Positions 1-6,703 of a stretch of 7,323 nucleotides of DNA are shown one piece after another. Positions within the stretch are counted from its first letter, which is position 1. The number at the start of each line of letters is the position of its first letter. Position numbers and translations under genes: made by a program. The notes beneath the pieces were generated by a model. The model saw only the letters and a program-made list of their open reading frames with translations. It was not told the DNA's origin and ran no database searches. The DNA comes from Mariprofundaceae bacterium (GTDB lineage Bacteria > Pseudomonadota > Zetaproteobacteria > Mariprofundales > Mariprofundaceae): the NCBI GenBank assembly GCA_030950965.1, contig JAUZQP010000049.1, forward strand, positions 1-7,323, read 5' to 3'.

Positions 1-1
1 G

Positions 2-1591
2 TTACTGGAAAAAACCGACCCTTACGGGCAGCAAATGGAAGTACGCCCCAACACTGCCAGCGTGGTTCATGATGCAAATCAATACCAATGGCAAGATGCT
101 GAATGGGTCAGCAACCGTCCACGCCATCAAGCCTTAGATCAACCCATGAGTATTTATGAAGTTCACCTTGGCTCATGGCGCAAAGATGGTAAGAATTTCC
201 TCAATTACCGCGACTTAGCCCATCAATTGGTCGAATACTGCCAATGGATGAACTACACCCATATTGAGTTACTGCCCATCACCGAGCATCCTTTTGATGG
301 CTCTTGGGGCTACCAAACCGTGGGCTACTTTGCCCCCACCAGTCGTTTTGGTACACCCGATGACTTCCGTTATTTCGTCGATTACTGTCATCAGCATGAT
401 TTAGGCGTATTCCTCGATTGGGTTCCGGCCCACTTCCCTAAAGACAGTCACGGTCTAGCGCGTTTCGATGGTACGCCCCTGTATGAACACGAAGATCCGC
501 GCCTTGGCGAACATAAGGATTGGGGAACCTATATTTTCAATTTTGGGCGCAACGAAGTCCGCAACTTCCTGATTGCCTCGGCTCTTTTCTGGTTGGATCG
601 TTACCATCTGGATGGCTTGCGCGTCGATGCAGTAGCTTCGATGTTGTACCTAGATTACTCACGCGAAGCAGGCGAATGGCTGCCCAACAAACACGGTGGC
701 AGAGAAAACTTAGAAGCTGTTACCTTCTTGAAACAGTTTAACGAATTGGTACATGACCGCTTCCCGGGCGCTGTTACGATGGCCGAAGAGTCCACCTCTT
801 GGCCGATGGTATCACGTCCCACATGGCTGGGCGGACTTGGCTTCACCATGAAATGGAATATGGGGTGGATGAATGACAGTCTCGATTTCTTCGAACACGA
901 ACCCATTCACCGCAGCTACCACCACAATCAAATGACCTTCTCGCTGGTTTATGCGCATACCGAAAATTTCATTCTGCCATTCTCCCACGATGAAGTAGTG
1001 CATGGCAAAGGTTCCATGCCGCAAAAAATGCCAGGCGATGATTGGCAGAAGTTTGCCAACCTGCGTTTATTGTATGCCTACATGTTCTGTCACCCTGGTA
1101 AAAAACTGCAATTCATGGGTATTGAATTCGGTCAATGGGCAGAATGGGACGAGGCAACCAGCCTCAATTGGGATCACTGTCAGCACATGCCACAACAAGG
1201 TCTACAGTCATTGGTACGCGACCTTAACCACCTGCATATCACTATTCCTGCGCTGCATGAGTTGGACTTTGAACCCCAAGGTTTTGAATGGTTGGACTGC
1301 AACGACTCGGAACAATCCGTACTGAGTTTTGCACGCCGCGATCACCATGGTGGCACGGTCTATATTGTCCTCAATATGACCCCCGTGATTCGTGAAGGTT
1401 ACCGTTTAGGGGTATTTAACGCAGGTAATTACCAAGAAACCCTGAACACCGATGCCACATGCTACGGTGGCACAAACGCGGGAAATGGTGGTTTAATTGC
1501 AAGCGATAGCATTCCAGCTATGGGGCATGCTGCATCCCTGTCGCTGCGTTTACCGCCGTTATCGTGTCTTATTTTACGCCAAGAGGATTAA
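2..1591 (+). CDS. glgB: 1,4-alpha-glucan branching enzyme GlgB (5' partial)
   Basis: The enzyme cuts an alpha-1,4-glucan chain and rejoins the piece through an alpha-1,6 bond, making the branches of glycogen in the cytoplasm. The frame is open from base 2 and already reads family sequence there (LEKTDPYGQQMEVRPNTASV), so the ATG at 35 is internal and the gene begins upstream. The visible 529 codons hold the end of the N-terminal region, the whole GH13 barrel and the C-terminal beta domain. The four GH13 regions are intact: DWVPAHF (416-436), GLRVDAV with the Asp nucleophile at 626-628, MAEES with the acid/base Glu at 785-787, and FSHDEVVHGKGSM with the transition-state Asp at 989-991. Against a usual length of about 730 residues, roughly 200 N-terminal residues (CBM48-like) are missing because of the window edge. 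No frameshift is seen. The next gene starts one base after the TAA stop. Confidence 0.97.
   Translation, partial: LLEKTDPYGQQMEVRPNTASVVHDANQYQWQDAEWVSNRPRHQALDQPMSIYEVHLGSWRKDGKNFLNYRDLAHQLVEYCQWMNYTHIELLPITEHPFDGSWGYQTVGYFAPTSRFGTPDDFRYFVDYCHQHDLGVFLDWVPAHFPKDSHGLARFDGTPLYEHEDPRLGEHKDWGTYIFNFGRNEVRNFLIASALFWLDRYHLDGLRVDAVASMLYLDYSREAGEWLPNKHGGRENLEAVTFLKQFNELVHDRFPGAVTMAEESTSWPMVSRPTWLGGLGFTMKWNMGWMNDSLDFFEHEPIHRSYHHNQMTFSLVYAHTENFILPFSHDEVVHGKGSMPQKMPGDDWQKFANLRLLYAYMFCHPGKKLQFMGIEFGQWAEWDEATSLNWDHCQHMPQQGLQSLVRDLNHLHITIPALHELDFEPQGFEWLDCNDSEQSVLSFARRDHHGGTVYIVLNMTPVIREGYRLGVFNAGNYQETLNTDATCYGGTNAGNGGLIASDSIPAMGHAASLSLRLPPLSCLILRQED
1581..1587 (+). promoter_or_regulatory. Ribosome binding site of the small lipoprotein gene
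   Basis: AAGAGGA lies five bases before the ATG at 1593, within the last codons of glgB. It decides the start at 1593 over the longer in-frame reading from 1497, which would run deep inside glgB, and over the second ATG at 1605. It also implies that this gene is translated from the glgB transcript. Confidence 0.75.
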
Positions 1592-1592
1592 T

Positions 1593-1784
1593 ATGAAGCA
1601 CGGTATGACGCACACAGGTCGCACATGGCTGCTCGCATTATGTTGCGCTGGGCTCTGTTCTGCATGCATCGGAACCGTTGTTGGCACGGCAGTGGACATT
1701 ACCACTGCCGTGGTCAAAGTACCTTTCAAAGTAGCAGGAGCAGTAGTCGATGTAGCTACGTCGGATGACGATCAAGACGAATAA
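1593..1784 (+). CDS. Small putative lipoprotein, 63 aa, unknown function
   Basis: I do not recognise a named family. The N-terminus has a basic stretch (residues 2-10), a hydrophobic core (TWLLALCCAGL, 11-21) and a lipobox-like CSAC ending at Cys25, so it is probably a lipid-anchored envelope protein with a mature part of about 39 residues. The lipobox is not ideal: Cys instead of Leu sits at -3, with Leu at -4. The mature part is rich in Val, Ala, Gly and Thr (IGTVVGTAVDITTAVVKVPF) and ends in an acidic tail, DDDQDE. That composition suggests an amphipathic, membrane-hugging peptide rather than an enzyme. The gene follows glgB by one base and its end overlaps the longest reading of the kinase frame by 20 bases. 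A perfect stem-loop lies inside it at 1685-1712. An alternative is that the ORF matters mainly as a coupling leader for the kinase, but the ribosome binding site and signal sequence argue for a real protein. Confidence 0.72.
   Translation: MKHGMTHTGRTWLLALCCAGLCSACIGTVVGTAVDITTAVVKVPFKVAGAVVDVATSDDDQDE
1685..1712. repeat. Perfect 11-bp inverted repeat (stem-loop) inside the lipoprotein gene
   Basis: CACGGCAGTGG at 1685-1695 is exactly complementary to CCACTGCCGTG at 1702-1712, with the six-base loop ACATTA. The stem is GC-rich and has no mismatch. It is not followed by a run of T, so it does not look like an intrinsic terminator. It encodes the TAV-DIT-TAV part of the lipoprotein. Its centre is about 66 bases before the first possible kinase start, so it could affect translation or stability of the joint mRNA; that role is inference. 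Confidence 0.8.
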
Positions 1785-4700
1785 TCGCGCCCCTGAGCAA
1801 GAGAAACGTGTGCGTAAGCTGCTCGCGTTCATCTTGCTGGCAGTGTTGATGGTATTAATCACGCTCAATCTACATAGCATGTGGAAGTCAGCCCAACTGC
1901 GCGAATCATCGGCCATACAAATGCTCAACCTCAGCCGTTATTCTGCCAACCTAGCGACTGCCCATTTGTGGTTAGAAGAAAGCATATCCAGCAACAACCA
2001 ACAAACCTTGCAATTGTATAAGCAAGCGTTCGGTCGCTCAGAGCAAGCTTGTTTACGTTTATTACAGGCTGATGCACCCCTATTGCAACACGATATTCCT
2101 CGCTTACAGCAGCATCTACATCAACTGCAAGTGCTGGCGCAACAGCGTATTCGTAATCCATCAAAATCGGGGGTTAACTCACCATCAGATGAGCAGTTTG
2201 ATCGCTTATTTAGTCATACAATGAGCGCAGCAGATACGATCAGCCACAGCATTTCCCAATCGGCAGAAGCAGAGCAAAAACAGCAGCAATGGCTACGTAA
2301 AATCACCGCAACCCTCAGCTTCTTACTCTTGCTGATTGGCGCATTGAATGTACGCATGAGCAGTCTTCGCATCCGCGATATGGAACAGGCTGAAAGAAAC
2401 AGCATCCAAGCCATGAGGCAATCAGAACAACGTTTTCGCACATTTTTTGAAGAGTCCCCTATCGCTTTGAAAGAAGAGGATCATAGCGCAGTTCGATGCT
2501 TATTGGATTCACTTAGTCCCGAAGCGAAGCGCAACCTGCGTGATTATTTAGAACAACACCCTGAGTTTTTAGCTCGTTGCATTGCCAGCATTACCATCCT
2601 TGATGCCAACCGCGCAGCCACTCACCTGTATGGTTACGATAATAAACAACAACTGATTGATGACAGTCAACGTTATTTGCAACAAAATACACAACACATA
2701 GCCTTTATTGAAAAACTCATATTCCTTCAACAGGGGGATCCGCATCGATCCTCGCGTATCACCCTATGTAACCAGCAAGGAGCTGTGGTTCATGCCATAC
2801 TGAGTATCAATATTTTACCTGGCTACGAAACAACATGGAGTAACGTGGTTGTTTCCCTCGTCGATATCAGCGATCAGCAACGCATGCAACAAAACCTCGC
2901 CAAGTCCGAGCAACATCTGCAACAAGCACAGTCTGTTGCAGCTATCGGCAGTTGGGAGCTCGATAGTCGCAATGGTGCTCGACAATGGTCAAATGAAGTC
3001 TATCGTATTTTTCAACTCGACCACCCACCACTGCCATCGTATGACCTTTTTATCGCGGCGGTTCACCCCGATGACCGTCATCGCGTAGAACAAGCTTGGA
3101 CGAATCACGCCGAGAGCAAAGCCGAATACAACATCGTTCACCGCATGATTTTACCCCATGGTGAGCTGCGCTATGTACAAGAACGATGTTTGAGTAGCTA
3201 CGATGAACAGGGCACCATCATTCACTCACTGGGTACGATCCAAGATGTCACCCGCTTGATGCTAGCCGAACAAGAGGCTCATTTATTGCAAGATGTGTTG
3301 CAAGCGTCGCCAGACATGATTGCCATCGCTCAACATGACTTGTCGTTGATGTATGCCAACCAAGCATTACGCCGCAACCTTGGCATCAGCGATGAACATG
3401 ATCTTCAGGGGCTTCATATCGCTGACTGTTTTGATACTACGGCTCAAACAGAGCTTAACAGTCAGAGCCTACCCACCCTGCTGCGCGAAGGCGTATGGCA
3501 GGGTGAAAGTCAGATGTTTAATCAACAACAACGTGTGCTCTGTGTCTCCTGCATCATGCAGGCTCACCACCATGATGATGGACGATTATCACATGTTTCG
3601 CTGATAGCACGAGACATCAGCATCGAAAAAATTCAACAGCAAAAACTAGAGCACACACAACGCCTGGAGAGTTTAGGGGTGCTGGCAGGCGGCATTGCTC
3701 ACGACTTCAACAACTTATTAACTGCCATTATGGGGCATACTGCCATGGCGCAAGAGTGCTTAGCCGAACCGCCAGTGCTGCAACAGCACCTCGAAAATAT
3801 TCTGCAAAGTAGTCATAGCGCTGCCGATTTATGCCGTCAAATGCTGGCTTATTCTGGCAAAGGACAATTTGTCCTGCAACCCATGAACCTCTCCACCACG
3901 GTGAAACAGATGGCGCGTTTGCTTGCTGTCAGCATCGACAAACAAGTGAGCATGCACTACACTTTGGCTGATCCGCTGCCCGCTGTAGTGGTCGATCCAT
4001 CACAAATGCAACAGGTAATCATGAATTTGGTCATCAATGCCAGCGAGGCGATTGACTCACACAACGGCAATATTCATGTGCAAACAGGCTGCAAGTTTTA
4101 TCCATCCAGTGACCTGCAATCACCCTATATAAGCGAGCCATTGATTGCGGGAGATTACGTCTACCTTGAGGTCAGGGATGATGGCAATGGTATGGGGGAA
4201 GATGTTCAAGCGCGTTTATTTGAGCCCTTTTTCACGACTAAATTCACGGGGCGTGGTTTGGGTATGAGTGCTATCTTGGGCATCATTAGTGCTCATCATG
4301 GTACGATCACACTAAGCTCCAAAATCGGGCAAGGCACCACCTTTCGCGTGCTTATACCCGCCGATGCCACCACACGACATCACGATGTCCCAGCTCCACC
4401 CGCCGTAGAAAAAACAACGATTGAGCATGAGGGGTATGTTCTCATTGTCGATGACGAGGCAACGATTCGCCAAGTGGCATGCATGATCGTTCAGGCCATG
4501 GGACTCAAGGTAAAAGAGGCTGTCGATGGTGTCGATGCCGTGGAACTTTTCACCGCCCATCAGCATGAAATAAGCTGTGTCGTGCTGGACATGACCATGC
4601 CGCGCATGAATGGGCGAGAAACCATGACTGCTTTACGCGCCATACAAGCCGATTTACCCATTATTTTATCCTCGGGCTACCATGAACACGATGGACTAGA

Positions 4701-4806
4701 GACTCAAAAAAACGTAGCCCACACGGCATTTGTTCACAAACCTTATCCGCCCAAACTGTTACAAGAAACCATAGCCAAACTTTTAAAGCAATCCATGATA
4801 TCATGA
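1765..4806 (+). CDS. Membrane-bound hybrid sensor histidine kinase with PAS domains and C-terminal receiver
   Basis: A 1013-residue inner-membrane kinase that would autophosphorylate on His and pass phosphate to its own receiver. Domains in order: TM1 at about 17-38; a helical periplasmic region at 39-180 with HLWLEE at 67-72; TM2 at about 181-198; a Gln-rich coiled linker without an evident HAMP domain; a PAS-like region at 220-375 with the EEDHSAV insert; a second PAS with PAC at about 388-500; a third PAS at about 505-620; HisKA with the H-box GGIAHDFNNLL (phospho-His646); HATPase with N-box NLVINASEA (Asn758), DDGNG (805-809), FEPFFTTK (819-826) and GRGLGMS (829-835); and a receiver at about 889-1005 with Asp896/Asp897, phospho-Asp942, Ser969/Ser970 and Lys992. 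All catalytic residues are present. There is no DNA-binding or other output domain. The start is uncertain: the ATG at 1765 lacks a clear ribosome binding site and overlaps the lipoprotein gene, while a GTG at 1810 (Val16) follows a weak AAGAGA and avoids the overlap. An in-frame TAG at 1753 rules out a longer reading. The ClC gene follows in a 4-base overlap. The ligand is unknown. Confidence 0.95.
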   Translation: MTIKTNNRAPEQEKRVRKLLAFILLAVLMVLITLNLHSMWKSAQLRESSAIQMLNLSRYSANLATAHLWLEESISSNNQQTLQLYKQAFGRSEQACLRLLQADAPLLQHDIPRLQQHLHQLQVLAQQRIRNPSKSGVNSPSDEQFDRLFSHTMSAADTISHSISQSAEAEQKQQQWLRKITATLSFLLLLIGALNVRMSSLRIRDMEQAERNSIQAMRQSEQRFRTFFEESPIALKEEDHSAVRCLLDSLSPEAKRNLRDYLEQHPEFLARCIASITILDANRAATHLYGYDNKQQLIDDSQRYLQQNTQHIAFIEKLIFLQQGDPHRSSRITLCNQQGAVVHAILSINILPGYETTWSNVVVSLVDISDQQRMQQNLAKSEQHLQQAQSVAAIGSWELDSRNGARQWSNEVYRIFQLDHPPLPSYDLFIAAVHPDDRHRVEQAWTNHAESKAEYNIVHRMILPHGELRYVQERCLSSYDEQGTIIHSLGTIQDVTRLMLAEQEAHLLQDVLQASPDMIAIAQHDLSLMYANQALRRNLGISDEHDLQGLHIADCFDTTAQTELNSQSLPTLLREGVWQGESQMFNQQQRVLCVSCIMQAHHHDDGRLSHVSLIARDISIEKIQQQKLEHTQRLESLGVLAGGIAHDFNNLLTAIMGHTAMAQECLAEPPVLQQHLENILQSSHSAADLCRQMLAYSGKGQFVLQPMNLSTTVKQMARLLAVSIDKQVSMHYTLADPLPAVVVDPSQMQQVIMNLVINASEAIDSHNGNIHVQTGCKFYPSSDLQSPYISEPLIAGDYVYLEVRDDGNGMGEDVQARLFEPFFTTKFTGRGLGMSAILGIISAHHGTITLSSKIGQGTTFRVLIPADATTRHHDVPAPPAVEKTTIEHEGYVLIVDDEATIRQVACMIVQAMGLKVKEAVDGVDAVELFTAHQHEISCVVLDMTMPRMNGRETMTALRAIQADLPIILSSGYHEHDGLETQKNVAHTAFVHKPYPPKLLQETIAKLLKQSMIS

Positions 4807-6596
4807 CACGACCAGATCTCATCAGATGGTTTGTCAACACGTTTCATAGCCTCCGTCTGCAAATTATTCGTCAGGAGTCATTCTACCTTGGTACATTGGC
4901 AGTGGTGGTCGGTGCTTTGGCTGGTTATGGCGCGCTGGCTATTCGCTGGGGCATTGAACTGGTCAGTAGCTGGTGGCTGCAAGCCCCTACGTGGTCATCC
5001 GTGATTAATGTCGCACCTTGGTACATCTACATTATGGCCCCTGTTTGCGCAGGGCTAGTGGTGGGGTTGATCAATAAATACCTACTACCAAACAATGAAG
5101 CCAAGGTGATTCCTGGGGTGATCGAAGCCCTATCTGAACGTGGTGGTTATTTAAGTCCACGCAAATCATTGGGCGAAATACTGAGCAATATTATCTCTGT
5201 CGGCAGTGGCGCATCGATGGGGCGAGAAGCCCCCACTGTTGCATTGGGTGCTGCTTTGGCATCGCACTTAGGCTCATTATTACAGTTAACCGAAAAACAG
5301 ATGCGCACACTGGTGGGGTGCGGTGTAGCCGCAGGTATTGCGGCATCTTTCAATGCCCCCATTGCAGGTGTGATGTTCGCGCTAGAGGTGATTTTGGCTG
5401 ATTATGCCGTTGCCACATTCACCCCCATTGTACTGGCATCGGTGATTGGAACAGTGATTTCACGCGCCCATTTTGGCGCAATGCCCGTCTTTAACATCCC
5501 CGAATTCCGTCTTGTTTCGTCATGGGAAATACCCGCCTATATCACACTGGGGGTGTTTTGTGGGCTCATTTCAGCAGCTATTATTCGCACCATGCCGCAC
5601 GCCCGCAAGACTTTTGCTCATTATATCAAGAACCCTGTATTTCGTCCTGCCACCGCAGGTTTGATTTTGGGCTTTTGTGCCCTGCTAATACCTGAGATTA
5701 TGTCCATCGGTTACGGTACTTTGGATGGCGTATTGACCGAGCATCCTAACGCTCATTTAATGGGCTTTGGTGTACCTTTAGCACTCTTTTTAGCCGTATT
5801 ATTTGTCGCCAAAGCAGTCACTAGCACCATCTGTGCAGCAGGCGGTTTTGGTGGTGGAATGATTGGACCTTCGCTGTTCATTGGTGTCACTGCAGGCGGT
5901 TTCTTTGGCATTATTGCACATACCCTATTCCCTGGAATTTCAGAAACTTATGGAGCCTATGCACTGGTCGCTTGTGGCGCGATGATGGCTGCCATGTTGC
6001 AAGCTCCCATCAGCAGTATTTTGATGGTGTTTGAACTATCGGGAAACTATGAGATTATGATTCCGCTGATGGCTGCCTGCGTGGTTGCCGCGCTGGTCAA
6101 ACGCGCTTTTGGCCCGCAGTCTGTCTTAACTGAGCCGTTGGAAGCACAGGGCATGGAGCCAGGGTGGGGATTGGAGCGTTCATGGATGCGAGCCGTACCG
6201 ATCAGCCGCATTCCACGCCGCAGTATTCCTGCTGTCACGATGAATGCACCACTACACGAGTTAAAAAAAACCTACGTCGATTGCGGCAAAGGCTGCGTGC
6301 AAGTCGTCGATCACCAGGGCAAGATGCTCGGTATTGTCACCTTTGCTGATTTACAACAGTGGTTGCTAGATTCCACTTTGGATCAAATCGTCGTCGCTGC
6401 CGAAGTCGCCAATCGCAATGTCATCACCGTGAGCGAAGATGACAGCCTACTCGATGCGATTCGTATTTTAGACCGCGAAGGTTTTGAACAAATGCCCGTT
6501 ATGTCCGCCACCGAACCTGACATCATGCTAGGTATTTTGTCGCGCAATGCCGTATTTTCGACCTACCACAAACTTATCGTCAAACATGGAGAGTGA
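4803..6596 (+). CDS. ClC-family chloride channel/antiporter with two C-terminal CBS domains
   Basis: A 597-residue inner-membrane protein of the ClC family, which moves Cl- or related anions as channels or as H+-coupled exchangers, normally as dimers. The membrane part covers about residues 25-435 with many hydrophobic segments. The family signature GSGASMGREAPTVALGA (134-150) carries the gating glutamate at Glu142. Other landmarks are FNAPIAGVMFALEV (183-196), GGMIGPSLF (351-359) and GNYEI with the likely pore Tyr416. Two CBS domains follow, at about 474-527 and 538-590, which in related proteins bind adenine nucleotides. Oddities: the usual GSGIP reads AKVIP (100-104), GREGP reads GREAP, GxFxP reads GMIGP, and the position of the inner proton glutamate of E. 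coli ClC is Val196. The ATG overlaps the kinase TGA as ATGA and only weak upstream purines serve as a ribosome binding site, which points to translational coupling. The gene ends in tandem in-frame stops, TGA then TAA. Ion specificity and channel versus antiporter mode cannot be settled from sequence alone. Confidence 0.95.
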   Translation: MTRPDLIRWFVNTFHSLRLQIIRQESFYLGTLAVVVGALAGYGALAIRWGIELVSSWWLQAPTWSSVINVAPWYIYIMAPVCAGLVVGLINKYLLPNNEAKVIPGVIEALSERGGYLSPRKSLGEILSNIISVGSGASMGREAPTVALGAALASHLGSLLQLTEKQMRTLVGCGVAAGIAASFNAPIAGVMFALEVILADYAVATFTPIVLASVIGTVISRAHFGAMPVFNIPEFRLVSSWEIPAYITLGVFCGLISAAIIRTMPHARKTFAHYIKNPVFRPATAGLILGFCALLIPEIMSIGYGTLDGVLTEHPNAHLMGFGVPLALFLAVLFVAKAVTSTICAAGGFGGGMIGPSLFIGVTAGGFFGIIAHTLFPGISETYGAYALVACGAMMAAMLQAPISSILMVFELSGNYEIMIPLMAACVVAALVKRAFGPQSVLTEPLEAQGMEPGWGLERSWMRAVPISRIPRRSIPAVTMNAPLHELKKTYVDCGKGCVQVVDHQGKMLGIVTFADLQQWLLDSTLDQIVVAAEVANRNVITVSEDDSLLDAIRILDREGFEQMPVMSATEPDIMLGILSRNAVFSTYHKLIVKHGE

Positions 6597-6630
6597 TAAG
6601 CGCTTAGCCGTTTTCATCAGAATAACCACG

Positions 6631-6689
6631 ACCAACAAGGCTTGGTGAGATATAACCTGAATCATTCAGGATAATTGGCCATCAGCCAA
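6631..6689. repeat. Cluster of three short inverted repeats before the AAA-ATPase-like gene
   Basis: The 107-base gap after the ClC gene holds ACCAA-caaggc-TTGGT (6631-6646), CCTGAAT-c-ATTCAGG (6656-6670) and TTGGC-catca-GCCAA (6675-6689). The last two are both 15 bp long with centres 19 bp apart, and the last ends one base before the ribosome binding site. A perfect 10-bp palindrome, TAAGCGCTTA (6597-6606), directly follows the ClC stop. None is followed by a T-run typical of an intrinsic terminator. They could be protein-binding sites or small mRNA hairpins controlling the next gene. Confidence 0.6.
6651..6656 (+). promoter_or_regulatory. Possible -10 element for the AAA-ATPase-like gene
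   Basis: TATAAC matches the sigma-70 -10 consensus at five of six bases. No good -35 hexamer stands 16-18 bases upstream (ACGACC is found there). If it is used, transcription would start at about 6663, the centre of the CCTGAATCATTCAGG palindrome. This is a weak call that rests mainly on the gap and on the different nature of the downstream gene. Confidence 0.3.
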
Positions 6690-6696
6690 AGAGAGG
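6690..6696 (+). promoter_or_regulatory. Ribosome binding site of the AAA-ATPase-like gene
   Basis: AGAGAGG stands seven bases before the ATG at 6704. It fixes that start, which also matches the usual N-terminus of the family (LPIG.QTF within the first 12 residues). Confidence 0.75.
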
Positions 6697-6703
6697 TAAC
6701 GAT

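Noticed and set aside
655..1024. Antisense reading frames of 70-83 codons inside glgB
   Set aside because: They lie opposite a strongly conserved enzyme gene, have no ribosome binding site pattern and no recognisable protein features.
1638..2441. Antisense frames opposite the lipoprotein and kinase N-terminus
   Set aside because: They are unrecognisable translations opposite well-supported genes, explained as shadows of the real coding frame.
4795..4804. Perfect palindrome ATGATATCAT at the kinase/ClC junction
   Set aside because: Ten self-complementary bases without a loop are common by chance, and the bases are constrained by the end of one gene and the start of the next.
6597..6615. Intrinsic terminator after the ClC gene
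   Set aside because: TAAGCGCTTA followed by GCCGTTTT has too short a stem, no proper loop and only four T, so it is not convincing as a terminator.
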